Shown here: piece after piece, positions 9,523 to 18,069 of the stretch
Layout of the letters: each line of letters opens with the position of its first letter
Position numbering within the stretch: the first letter of the stretch is position 1
Source: Acidimicrobiales bacterium
GTDB taxonomy: Bacteria > Actinomycetota > Acidimicrobiia > Acidimicrobiales > Acidimicrobilacustridaceae
Assembly (NCBI GenBank): GCA_025455885.1
Contig: JALOLR010000002.1
Coordinates: 220,172 to 284,171, forward strand
DNA length: 64,000 bases
Direction of reading: 5' to 3'
Position numbers and translations under genes: made by a program
Notes under the pieces: generated by a model
Databases searched by the model: none
What the model was told of the DNA's origin: nothing
What the model saw: only the letters and a program-made list of their open reading frames with translations

Positions 9523-9565
9523 CCCCGGCGCCGGGTCGGACCGAAGTCCGGACCCCGGCGCCGGG
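9523..9565. terminator. GC-rich hairpin after selB
   Basis: A long near-perfect inverted repeat with arms CCCGGCGCCGGGTCGGAC and GTCCGGACCCCGGCGCCGGG around a CGAA loop (two bulged bases). It lies between the convergent selB and whiB stops and is probably a shared terminator. There is no downstream T-run, as is common in GC-rich actinobacteria. Confidence 0.6.
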
Positions 9566-9608
9566 TACGCAGCGAGCATCCGTCCCCCCGAACGGATGTC
9601 GCAGACCG

Positions 9609-9872
9609 TCAACCGGTGCGGTGCACCATGAGCTGCTTGCGCTCGAGCTCGTTGAGCCCACCCCAGATCCCGTGGGGTTCACGGATGGCGATGGCGTAGT
9701 CGAGGCAGTCGTCACGCACCGAGCAGCCGGCGCAGATCTCCTTGGCGCGGCGCTCGCGCAGGAGCTTGTCCTCCTTGCGCTCGAACTGCGGTGGCGGGAA
9801 GAACACCGCCGACTGCGGTCCCCGGCAGGCCGCCTTGAGCTGCCACGTCTCGTCGCTGCGCTGTGCACTCAC
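9609..9872 (-). CDS. wbl: WhiB-family iron-sulfur transcription regulator
   Basis: An 87-residue Wbl protein, a family restricted to actinobacteria and their phages. It binds a 4Fe-4S cluster and partners the primary sigma factor to control development or redox responses. The four ligands are C16, C47, C50 and C56 (the last three in CAGCSVRDDC), followed by the GIWGG turn (68-72) and a basic C-terminus. GTG start at 9872 with a GGAGGGGG run about 11 nt upstream. A good promoter with an overlapping palindrome precedes it. Which Wbl subclass it belongs to cannot be settled; a Wbl gene near paired ArsA ATPases also occurs in mycobacteria (whiB4 with Rv3679-Rv3680). Confidence 0.93.
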   Translation of the reverse strand: MSAQRSDETWQLKAACRGPQSAVFFPPPQFERKEDKLLRERRAKEICAGCSVRDDCLDYAIAIREPHGIWGGLNELERKQLMVHRTG

Positions 9873-9896
9873 TTCTCAGGACCCCCTCCACGAGCG

Positions 9897-9940
9897 AACC
9901 TATCGCCGCGCGAAGTCGCCCACAAGGGGTTTGTGCGACT
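9897..9940 (-). promoter_or_regulatory. whiB promoter with overlapping palindrome
   Basis: On the reverse strand a -35 TTGTGG (9920-9925) and a -10 TAGGTT (9897-9902) are separated by exactly 17 nt. The -35 lies inside the inverted repeat CACAA-N5-TTGTG (9921-9935), itself nested in a longer imperfect palindrome (9914-9940, outer arms AGTCG/CGACT). This is a candidate operator, possibly for autoregulation. Read on the forward strand it is a hairpin followed by four T, so a terminator role cannot be excluded. Confidence 0.55.
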
Positions 9941-9944
9941 TTTG

Positions 9945-11246
9945 TCACTCCCCCGGTTCGGGCGTCCGGCGGCGCTCCCGGTAGTCCCGGGCTCCACCCT
10001 CCTCGGGCTCGACCTCCAGCACGAGCCCGTCGATGCCGACGACCCGCACCCGGTCGAGCTCCTCGACCGGGGTGGCCCGGTTCGTCGACGCCCGCCAGAG
10101 GGCGTCGCGGATCTGGACCACGCCGTCGGGGTTCACCGCCGACACCGCCCGGCCCACCTCGCCGATCATCCACTCCCGTCCGATGGTGGGCGTGGAGAAG
10201 CGCGTGCGGACCATCGAGGGCATGCCACCGAGGAAGGCCAACAGGACGCCCACGATGCCCACGAGGAGCGTGACCCAGGACAGGGCCAGCCCGTCGAACA
10301 GGAACAGCGACCCGATGGCGAACATCACCACCCCGGCCGCGGTCCAAAAGCGCGGGACACCGGTCTGCACGTCGATGGCGAAGGCCAGCATCGACGCCAC
10401 GACGAGGGCGAGGGCCCACCCGCGCACCGGCAGCACGGCGAGCCCGTAGCACGCCAGGACGAACGAACCGGCTCCGACGACCCCGGCCACGCCGACGCCG
10501 GCGGTGAACAGCTCGAAGATGATGAGGGCGAGACCCACCGCCAACAGCAGGTAGGCGACCGCCGGGCTGGCCGCGGTGTGCATGAGCTGGTCGAGCAGCG
10601 AGAGCTGGCTGAACTGGACCTGGGTGAGGGGCTCGCGTCGGGTCTGGTCGTCCTGGGTGACCTCACGGGTCTGCACGCCGGGGATGTTCACGAGGAAGTC
10701 CCCGATGGTCGGCGCGGGGAACGACGTGATGCCGAGCTCCTCGGCCTCCTGGGTGCTCACCACCCGGTCGGCGATGGGGCCGAGACGGTCGAGGTCGAGG
10801 CCGTCGACGAGCGCCTCGCCGGCGTCGCCGAGCCGCGACCCGGGTGCCATGCCGACGTCGTCGGCGGCACCGACGAGCTGGGCGCCGGGTCCGGTCAGCC
10901 CCGACCCGGAGGGGCCGATCCACACGTCGACCCGGACCGACGCGTCCAGCACCTTCTCGAGCAGCTCGCCGAACCGGGCGTCGGACACCACGACCGCGTT
11001 CGAGTCGACCTGGAGCACGAGGGCGAGGGCGCCCGCGGCCTCGGCCTCGTCGATGGACGTCGCCACGAAGTCGACCAGGACCGGGTCGAGGAGGCCGTCG
11101 ATCTCGATGACCGCCACGAAGCCGGCGTCCTCGGCAGGAACGGGATCGTCGGCGGACTGGGCGGCGGCGGGCAGGATCGACGCCACGACCCCGACCACGA
11201 TCCCGGCGAGGGCCAGGATGCAACCGGTCACCGATAGTCTTCGCAC
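9945..11246 (-). CDS. nfeD: NfeD-like membrane protein with SppA/ClpP-like N-terminal domain
   Basis: A 433-residue membrane protein: signal/anchor at the N-terminus, a ClpP/SppA-like extracytoplasmic domain (to about residue 190, with the MAPGSRLGDA segment), four or five membrane segments, and a C-terminal NfeD OB-fold. Long NfeD proteins work with SPFH/stomatin partners and can cleave them. Here the usual catalytic-serine segment reads GPSGSGLTGPGAQL, and I see no Ser in the expected place, so proteolysis is doubtful. The start is the GTG at 11246 because GGAGG (reverse strand, 11254-11258) sits 7 nt upstream; an ATG at 11300 would run into the divergent ATPase gene. Confidence 0.85.
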   Translation of the reverse strand: MRRLSVTGCILALAGIVVGVVASILPAAAQSADDPVPAEDAGFVAVIEIDGLLDPVLVDFVATSIDEAEAAGALALVLQVDSNAVVVSDARFGELLEKVLDASVRVDVWIGPSGSGLTGPGAQLVGAADDVGMAPGSRLGDAGEALVDGLDLDRLGPIADRVVSTQEAEELGITSFPAPTIGDFLVNIPGVQTREVTQDDQTRREPLTQVQFSQLSLLDQLMHTAASPAVAYLLLAVGLALIIFELFTAGVGVAGVVGAGSFVLACYGLAVLPVRGWALALVVASMLAFAIDVQTGVPRFWTAAGVVMFAIGSLFLFDGLALSWVTLLVGIVGVLLAFLGGMPSMVRTRFSTPTIGREWMIGEVGRAVSAVNPDGVVQIRDALWRASTNRATPVEELDRVRVVGIDGLVLEVEPEEGGARDYRERRRTPEPGE

Positions 11247-11269
11247 CCGAGGTCCTCCGAGGAGATTGA
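11247..11269. promoter_or_regulatory. 23-nt divergent gap with back-to-back ribosome sites
   Basis: The whole gap between the nfeD and ArsA1 start codons. The forward ribosome site GAGGAG (11259-11264) and the reverse site GGAGG (complement of 11254-11258) abut within CCTCCGAGGAG. No room remains for promoters, so each must lie within the other gene. Confidence 0.6.
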
Positions 11270-12244
11270 GTGGATCCTGCGCAGTTCTTCGCAGCATCAC
11301 GCGTGCTCATCGTGGCCGGGAAGGGGGGCGTCGGCAAAAGCACGGTGAGCGCCGCGGTCGCCCGCAGCGCCGCCCGGGCGGGGCTGTCGACGCTCGTCGT
11401 GGAGATCGAGGGGAAGAGCGGGCTGGCGGGACTGTTCGGTCAGCCGGCCTTCGGCTACGACGAAGTGGTGCTCTCGGCGGGCGGCGGGCCGTCCGGAGCG
11501 GCCGACGTGCGGGCCCGCGCCCTCACGCCCGACGACGCCCTGCTCGAGTACCTCGCCGACCACGGGCTGTCCCGTGTCAGCCGCCGCCTGCTGTCGGCCG
11601 GCGCCCTCGACATGGTGTCGACGGCCGCGCCCGGCATCCGAGACATCCTCGTGCTCGGCAAGGTCAAGCAGATCGAGCGCAACGGCGACGTCGATCTGGT
11701 GGTGCTCGACGCACCCGCCGCGGGGCACGCCATCTCGTTCCTGCGCTCGGCCCGTGGACTGGTCGACGCGGTCCGCTCGGGGCCGGTGCGGACCCAGGCC
11801 GCCGACGTGCTCGAGATGCTCACCGACCCGGAGCGGTGCCAGGTGATGCTCGTCACCCTCCCCGAGGAGACGCCGGTCAACGAGCTCATCGACACCGCGT
11901 TCAGCCTGGAGGACGAGGTCGGCGTGAGCCTCGGGCCGGTCGTCGTGAACGGGCTCTACCCGGCGCATCCCGGGCTCGACCTCGACCCGGAGGAGGCGGC
12001 AGCCGCGGCCCGCGTCCCGATCACGCCCGCCGACGCCGGAGCGCTGCGCTCGGCGGCCGCGTTCCGGGCGGCGCGCACCGCGCTCCAGGACGAACAGGTG
12101 GCCCGCCTGGCGGCCGCGCTGCCCCTCCCCCAGCTGCACCTCCCGTTCCTGTTCTCGACCGACCTCGGGCCCGCCGACGTCGAGACCCTCGCCGACGCGG
12201 TGGCCGAGGGCGTCGACCGGCTCACCCCGCTGGCCCGGTCGTGA
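11270..12244 (+). CDS. ArsA-type ATPase, first of a pair
   Basis: A 324-residue member of the ArsA/Get3 (MinD-like) ATPases, with a deviant Walker A AGKGGVGKST (17-26) and the DAPAAGHA switch segment. In actinobacteria such proteins come as adjacent pairs thought to form heterodimers; the mycobacterial pair Rv3679/Rv3680 is linked to stress tolerance. The GTG start at 11270 has GAGGAG 5 nt upstream. It overlaps the second ATPase gene by four bases. No arsenite-binding Cys cluster and no arsB are nearby, so arsenic export is unlikely. The client is unknown. Confidence 0.9.
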   Translation: MDPAQFFAASRVLIVAGKGGVGKSTVSAAVARSAARAGLSTLVVEIEGKSGLAGLFGQPAFGYDEVVLSAGGGPSGAADVRARALTPDDALLEYLADHGLSRVSRRLLSAGALDMVSTAAPGIRDILVLGKVKQIERNGDVDLVVLDAPAAGHAISFLRSARGLVDAVRSGPVRTQAADVLEMLTDPERCQVMLVTLPEETPVNELIDTAFSLEDEVGVSLGPVVVNGLYPAHPGLDLDPEEAAAAARVPITPADAGALRSAAAFRAARTALQDEQVARLAAALPLPQLHLPFLFSTDLGPADVETLADAVAEGVDRLTPLARS

Positions 12245-13356
12245 GCGCCGGGGGGCCGCCGACGGGCCGGCCGGGAACCCTGCTCGACCTGGTGGTCGGG
12301 AAGTCCGTCGTGATCTGCACGGGCTCGGGCGGGGTCGGCAAGACCACCACGGCGGCCGTGCTGGCGATGGAGGCGGCGCGCGAGGGCCGGCGGGCGTGCG
12401 TCGTGACGATCGATCCGGCCCGCCGTCTGGCCAACGCCATGGGCCTCGACGGGCTCACCGACGCCCCGACGACGGTGGCCGGCGACTGGCCGGGCGAGCT
12501 GTGGGCCCTGATGCTCGACACCAAGACCACCTTCGACGCGCTCGTCACCGAGAACGCCACCGACCCGGAGCAGGCCGAACGGATCCTCGCCAACCGCTTC
12601 TACCGCAACATCTCGAGCGCGCTGTCGGGCACCCAGGAGTACATGGCGATGGAGAAGCTCTACGCCCTGCACCACGACGACCGCTTCGACGTGATCGTCG
12701 TCGACACCCCGCCCACCCGCAACGCGCTCGACTTCCTCGAGGCCCCCGACCGGCTCACGCGGTTCCTCGACCACCGCCTCTACCGGCTGTTGATCACGCC
12801 GACGAGGGGCCTGGCGCGGGCGATGAACGTGGCCGCCCAGGCGTTCCTGCGCACCGTGTCCCGGGTGATCGGCCGGGAGGTCGTCACCGACCTCGTCGAG
12901 TTCTTCACCGCCTTCGACGGCATGGAGCAGGGGTTCAAGGACCGCGCCGCACGGGTGGTGGAGCTCTTGCGCGCCGACGAGACGGCGTTCGTGCTCGTCA
13001 CGGCCCCCCGGCGCGACGTCGTCGAGGAGGCCAGCTACTTCGCCGGCAAGCTCCACGAGGCCGACATCCCCGTGCGGGCGTTGATCGTGAACCGGGTGCA
13101 CCCCCACTTCACGGCGACCCGCCCGGCCGTCCTACGGGAACGGGCCGACGCCCACGCCGGCACCCCGTTCGGCGAGTTGGTCGCCAACCTGGCCGACTTC
13201 GCCACGGTGGCCTCGACCGAGGACGCCCACCTCGCCGGGCTCTCGGCGCGGGTCGCCCCGGCGCCGGTGGTGAGGGTCCCGTTCCTGAGCGACGACGTGC
13301 ACGACCTCGCCGGCCTCGACCGGATCGCCGGGCACCTGTTCGGCCGCGACGGCTGA
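12241..13356 (+). CDS. ArsA-type ATPase, second of a pair
   Basis: A 371-residue ArsA/Get3-family ATPase with Walker A GSGGVGKTT, the characteristic IDPARRLANAMGL segment, and DTPPTRNALDFL as the switch-II region. The GTG start (12241) overlaps the TGA of the first ATPase, giving coupled translation and supporting a heterodimer. The C-terminal third carries the long helical region seen in the mycobacterial Rv3680 branch. Ends 6 nt before the convergent STAS gene. Confidence 0.9.
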   Translation: MSAGGPPTGRPGTLLDLVVGKSVVICTGSGGVGKTTTAAVLAMEAAREGRRACVVTIDPARRLANAMGLDGLTDAPTTVAGDWPGELWALMLDTKTTFDALVTENATDPEQAERILANRFYRNISSALSGTQEYMAMEKLYALHHDDRFDVIVVDTPPTRNALDFLEAPDRLTRFLDHRLYRLLITPTRGLARAMNVAAQAFLRTVSRVIGREVVTDLVEFFTAFDGMEQGFKDRAARVVELLRADETAFVLVTAPRRDVVEEASYFAGKLHEADIPVRALIVNRVHPHFTATRPAVLRERADAHAGTPFGELVANLADFATVASTEDAHLAGLSARVAPAPVVRVPFLSDDVHDLAGLDRIAGHLFGRDG

Positions 13357-13362
13357 GCGAGC

Positions 13363-13707
13363 TCAGTCGACGGGGTCGAGCAGGGCCGCCTCGGCTTCCT
13401 CGACCGTCTCGGTGACGGCCACGATCCGGTCGAATCCGGTGGTGTGGAGCAGACGGGTGAGCGTCGGTCGGCTGCACGCCACCGTCACCTCGCCGTCGGC
13501 CTCGCGGGCCCGACGGATGCCGCCGATCAGCGCACCGAGGCCGGAGGAGTCCATGAAGGGGACGTCGGAGAGGTCGATGAGCAGGCGGCGGGCCGACGAC
13601 AGCTCGGCGAGGGCCTCCCGGAACGACCCCACCGTGTAGGCGTCGAGCTCGCCGACGGGGCGGCACAACGTGTAGCGATCGGTGTGCTCCACGGTGATCT
13701 CGAGCAA
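13363..13707 (-). CDS. STAS-domain anti-sigma-factor antagonist
   Basis: A 114-residue STAS protein of SpoIIAA/RsbV type, which relieves sigma-factor inhibition by binding an anti-sigma kinase; the phosphorylatable Ser is in FMDSSGLGALIG. The start needs care. The frame is open to an ATG at 13800, but the STAS fold begins at a TTG (13707) with GGGGAGG six nt upstream. A GTG at 13722 is less well supported. Its partner kinase and sigma factor are not in the window. The neighbouring receiver-only regulator, transcribed divergently, may belong to the same circuit (inference). Confidence 0.88.
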   Translation of the reverse strand: MLEITVEHTDRYTLCRPVGELDAYTVGSFREALAELSSARRLLIDLSDVPFMDSSGLGALIGGIRRAREADGEVTVACSRPTLTRLLHTTGFDRIVAVTETVEEAEAALLDPVD

Positions 13708-13844
13708 CGGCTTCCTCCCCACAGCGGTTCCGCCCGACAGGCACGGAAGGGTCCGATGGTAGCGGTGCGGCCCGGGGCCGGACCAACGCCGCCGCGGCAC
13801 CCATCGGTTGGGGGCGCGCCGGACCAGGAACTACCCTCCCGCCC

Positions 13845-14276
13845 GTGCCCACCGTCCTCCTGGCCACCGACGCCGACTGGATCTTCGACGAGGTCGACGC
13901 CGCCCTCGCCTCCGCCGACACCACCGTCTACCGGGTGCGCGCCGGTATCGACGTGCTCGAGGCGATCGACCAGGTCGCCCCCGATCTGGTGATCCTCGAC
14001 CAACAGATCGGCAACATGGGGGGGATGGCCACCTGCATGGCCATCCGCAACGCCGAGGGCATCGACCGCATCCCCATCACGGCGGTGCTGATGCTGCTGG
14101 ACCGGGCCCACGACGCCTTCCTGGCCCGGCGCCACGACGCCGACGGCTACCTGGTCAAGCCCCTCGATGCGTTCCGGCTGCGCAGGGCGGCCAGGGTGCT
14201 CCTCGACGGCGAGGGCTGGTTCGAGCCCATCGACGAGGTCACCAGCCAGGTGGCCGACCTCACCATCCGCGGCTGA
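13845..14276 (+). CDS. Receiver-only response regulator
   Basis: A 143-residue CheY-like receiver domain without an output domain. The phospho-acceptor is the Asp in VILDQQIGN; the late Lys of the fold is in YLVKPLDAF. The first acidic pocket is reduced (ATDADW). A short C-terminal tail follows. The GTG start at 13845 is preceded by TACCCT 7 nt upstream and no Shine-Dalgarno. No histidine kinase is adjacent; divergent from the STAS gene. Confidence 0.85.
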   Translation: MPTVLLATDADWIFDEVDAALASADTTVYRVRAGIDVLEAIDQVAPDLVILDQQIGNMGGMATCMAIRNAEGIDRIPITAVLMLLDRAHDAFLARRHDADGYLVKPLDAFRLRRAARVLLDGEGWFEPIDEVTSQVADLTIRG

Positions 14277-14325
14277 GCACCCGTTTCGCCGGCCCGCCTC
14301 CACCTGGGTAGGATCAGCGCCCTCA

Positions 14326-14402
<77 letters not shown>

Positions 14403-14403
14403 G

Positions 14404-14426
14404 CCGCCCCGCGTCGAGCGGGGCGG
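14404..14426 (+). terminator. Terminator hairpin after tRNA-Pro
   Basis: Perfect 9-bp stem CCGCCCCGC/GCGGGGCGG with a 5-nt loop (GTCGA), directly after the tRNA and followed by TTCCCG. Confidence 0.65.
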
Positions 14427-14467
14427 TTCCCGTTCCGGGGTCCGCCACCCCGTGCCACAGTGCTGCG

Positions 14468-14722
14468 ATGCACCTCGACGAGCTCCAGGACCTGATGGCG
14501 ACGCTCTACGGCGACGCCGACGCGGCGCGGGGGATCCCGTCGACGGTGGCGTGGCTGTGCGAGGAGGTGGGTGAGCTCGCCCAGGCGGTGCGCAAGGGCA
14601 CACCCGACCAGCAGCTCCACGAGCTCGGCGACGTGCTGGCCTGGGTGGCGTCGCTGGCCAACCAGCTCGGCCTGTCGCTCAGCGACGCCGCCGACCGCTA
14701 CGTCACCGACCCGCCCGGATGA
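14468..14722 (+). CDS. MazG-like nucleotide pyrophosphohydrolase
   Basis: An 84-residue, single-domain all-alpha NTP pyrophosphohydrolase. The metal-binding EEVGE helix and the later ELGDVLAW helix give the MazG pattern EExxE...ExxD. Probably cleaves non-canonical or excess (d)NTPs to the monophosphate and pyrophosphate. ATG start; an upstream extension is open in frame but overlaps the tRNA. No Shine-Dalgarno is obvious. Small single-domain members of this type are common in actinobacteria. Confidence 0.85.
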   Translation: MHLDELQDLMATLYGDADAARGIPSTVAWLCEEVGELAQAVRKGTPDQQLHELGDVLAWVASLANQLGLSLSDAADRYVTDPPG

Positions 14723-14726
14723 AGCG

Positions 14727-14746
14727 CCCGCCTCGCAGCCGGCGGG
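14727..14746. terminator. Weak hairpin between mazG-like gene and asd
   Basis: CCCGCC/GGCGGG 6-bp stem with an 8-nt loop in the 30-nt gap between convergent stops; no T-run. It could act as a bidirectional terminator. Confidence 0.35.
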
Positions 14747-14752
14747 GCGGCG

Positions 14753-15793
<1,041 letters not shown>

Positions 15794-15847
15794 CTACCGG
15801 GGGCGTCGGCGGCCCTCACCGCGGGTTTCCGCCGTGACGTCGAGGTG

Positions 15848-17080
15848 TCAGTCGATGAGCGCGGGGCCCTCGTCGAGGCGGAAGCCGTCGTGGAGCACCT
15901 GGATGGCCTGCTCGGCCTGCGCGTCGGCCACGACCACCGAGATCCGGATGGCCGAGCTGGCGATCATCAAGATGTTGATGTCGTTGGCGGCCAGCGTCTC
16001 GAACACGGTGGCGGCCACGCCAGGATGGGTCTTCATGCCTGCGCCGATGACGCTCACGCGGGCGATGTCGGCGTCGCCGGTCACCTCGCCGGCGCCCATC
16101 CCTGCCGCCTCGCGCTCGCAGATCGCCATGGCGGCGGCCAGCTGCTCGTCGGGCACGGTGAAGGAGATGTCGGTCCGGCCGGCGTCGGACGTGTTCTGGA
16201 CGATCAGGTCGACGCTCACCCCCTCGTCGGCGAGGGCCCGGAAGAGGCGGGCGGCGATGCCGGGACGGTCCTCCACCCCGCCGATCGTGACCTTGGCGTC
16301 AGAGGCGTCGTGCACGACCGCCGAGACGATGGCTTGCTCCATGTCGTCGTCCTCCTTGGTGACCAACGTGCCGGGTTCCCACGTGAACGCCGAGCGCACG
16401 TGCAGGTCGACCCCGTGGGTGCGGGCGTACTCGACCGAGCGCATGGCGGGCTTCGGACAGCCGTTGGCGGTCATCTCCATCAGCTCGTCGAAGCTGATGG
16501 CGGCGAGCTTGCGGGCGCTCGGGACGACCCGGGGGTCGGTGGTGAACACCCCCGAGACGTCGGTGTAGAGCTCGCACACCTCGGCGTCGAGGGCGTGGGC
16601 GAGCGCCACCGCGGTGGTGTCCGAGCCGCCACGGCCGAGGAACGTGATGTTGCGTTCCGGGGAGATGCCCTGGGCGCCCCCGACCACCGCCACCGCCCCC
16701 CGCCCCAGGGCCTCGCGGACCCGGTCGGGAGCCACGTCGAGGATCTTGGCGTCCATGTGGGTGGAGTCGGTGTGGAAGCCGGCCTGTGAGCCGGTGAACG
16801 ACTCGGCCACCACCCCGCGGTCCGCCAGCGCCATGCACAACAGGGCCATGGCCTTGCGCTCACCGGCGGTGACGAGCATGTCCATCTCCCGCCCGGGACG
16901 GGTGTCGGACACCTCCCGGGCCAGGCGGAGGAGCTCGTCGGTCTCCTTGCCCATCGCCGACACCACGACCACCACCTGGTCGCCCTTCCGCACGGTCCGG
17001 GCCACGTGGTCGGCGACGGCGCGCATGCGCTCGGGGTCGCCGACCGAGGTGCCACCGAACTTCTGGACGAGCAGAGCCAC
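15848..17080 (-). CDS. lysC: Aspartate kinase
   Basis: Phosphorylates aspartate, the first step to lysine, threonine, methionine and diaminopimelate; usually feedback-inhibited by lysine plus threonine. The 410-residue protein has the kinase motif KFGGTSVG (7-14) and two ACT domains in the last 150 residues. GTG start at 17080, with TAGCGT 8 nt upstream (reverse strand, 17089-17094). Related actinobacterial genes have an internal start producing a beta subunit made of the ACT domains; this was not tested here. Followed by asd. Confidence 0.96.
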   Translation of the reverse strand: MALLVQKFGGTSVGDPERMRAVADHVARTVRKGDQVVVVVSAMGKETDELLRLAREVSDTRPGREMDMLVTAGERKAMALLCMALADRGVVAESFTGSQAGFHTDSTHMDAKILDVAPDRVREALGRGAVAVVGGAQGISPERNITFLGRGGSDTTAVALAHALDAEVCELYTDVSGVFTTDPRVVPSARKLAAISFDELMEMTANGCPKPAMRSVEYARTHGVDLHVRSAFTWEPGTLVTKEDDDMEQAIVSAVVHDASDAKVTIGGVEDRPGIAARLFRALADEGVSVDLIVQNTSDAGRTDISFTVPDEQLAAAMAICEREAAGMGAGEVTGDADIARVSVIGAGMKTHPGVAATVFETLAANDINILMIASSAIRISVVVADAQAEQAIQVLHDGFRLDEGPALID

Positions 17081-17149
17081 GGGCGACCACGCTACCGGCC
17101 GCTCCAGGGTGCCCCCGACCCCGTTGCGCGCGGGGATACGGTCGCCCGG
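17081..17149. promoter_or_regulatory. Divergent promoter region lysC/cyclophilin-like gene
   Basis: Reverse-strand TAGCGT (17089-17094) is 8 nt from the lysC GTG; forward-strand TACGGT (17137-17142) is 7 nt from the ATG at 17150. Neither gene has a ribosome site. Nothing else recognisable lies between. Confidence 0.5.
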
Positions 17150-18025
17150 ATGGCCACATCCGCCCGAGGACGACGCGACGAAGCCCGCCGGCGCGAGACC
17201 GCCGCCGCCGACCGGCGTCGGCGGTCACGGCGGCGGCGCACCCAGATCCTCGCCGCCTCGATCGCCGCGCTGGTGCTGCTCTCGACGGTGGCGGCCGGCA
17301 TCGCCGCCACCCGCGGCACGTCGACCCCCGCCGCCTCGAGCACCAGTACGACGCTCCCCGACCCCGCCGACACCACCCGATCGCCCGACGACTACCCGAC
17401 CACGGGCGTGGCGCCGGTGGCCGTCGCCCCGGGCGCGGCCCTCACCGGCCCGACGCCGTGCCCTGACGCCTCGTCGCCCCGGACGACGTCGTTCGCCGAG
17501 CCGCCACCGATGTGCATCGACACCGGGCGCTTCTACTCGGCGGTGGTGACGACGACCGCCGGGTCGATGACCTTCCAGCTCAACCCACAGCGGGCCCCGG
17601 CCTCGGTGAACGCCTTCGTGGTCCTCGCGGGGTACGCCTTCTACGACGGGCAGCCGGTGACCCGCATCGAGCCCACGGCGTGGTTCGAGGTGGGCGGGGC
17701 GTTCACCGACGGCTCGACGGCGTCGGCCTTCCCGATCCCCGACGAGGTGCCCGAGGCCGGCCAGATCTTCACGTCGGGGACCATCGCCATGACCGGAGCG
17801 GGCACACCGGGCACCAACCAGGGCGCCTTCCTGGTGGCCACCTTCGAGAACGCGCCAGCCATCGACCCGGGCGTCACCGCCTTCGGCGTCATGCTCGACG
17901 GCGCCGCCACCCTGGCCGCCATCGATCGGCTCGGCAGCCAGTCCGGCCTGCCGGTCCGCCCGGTGCGGGTCGAGTCCGTGACGATCACCCCCGGCGCACC
18001 GATCCCCTCGCCACCACCGGGCTGA
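17150..18025 (+). CDS. Membrane-anchored cyclophilin-like protein, degenerate
   Basis: A 291-residue protein: basic N-terminus (RRRRSRRRR), one membrane segment (about 32-51), a Ser/Thr/Pro linker, then a cyclophilin-like domain outside the membrane. Compared with its downstream paralog, the catalytic-site block that should end in Q-F-F reads NQGAFLVAT, and the QGG block reads EVGGA, so prolyl isomerase activity is doubtful. Both copies share the segment TTSFAEPPPMCID before the domain. ATG at 17150, with TACGGT 7 nt upstream. Only 44 nt separate it from the second copy. Confidence 0.8.
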   Translation: MATSARGRRDEARRRETAAADRRRRSRRRRTQILAASIAALVLLSTVAAGIAATRGTSTPAASSTSTTLPDPADTTRSPDDYPTTGVAPVAVAPGAALTGPTPCPDASSPRTTSFAEPPPMCIDTGRFYSAVVTTTAGSMTFQLNPQRAPASVNAFVVLAGYAFYDGQPVTRIEPTAWFEVGGAFTDGSTASAFPIPDEVPEAGQIFTSGTIAMTGAGTPGTNQGAFLVATFENAPAIDPGVTAFGVMLDGAATLAAIDRLGSQSGLPVRPVRVESVTITPGAPIPSPPPG

Positions 18026-18069
18026 TCGCGACCGGGCCGGGGTGGGTGTCGCGGTAGCGTCCCGGGCCG

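Noticed and set aside
9495..9608. Possible tRNA-Sec or SECIS element after selB
   Set aside because: The sequence folds as a simple GC-rich hairpin between convergent genes; no tRNA arms or TCA anticodon loop were found.
10576..12240. Forward frame antisense to nfeD leading into the second ArsA gene
   Set aside because: Ser/Arg-rich shadow sequence without motifs; both overlapped genes are well supported.
11270..13356. Arsenite-resistance system
   Set aside because: No arsB, arsR, arsC or Cys-rich metalloid site; the paired ATPases fit the mycobacterial type.
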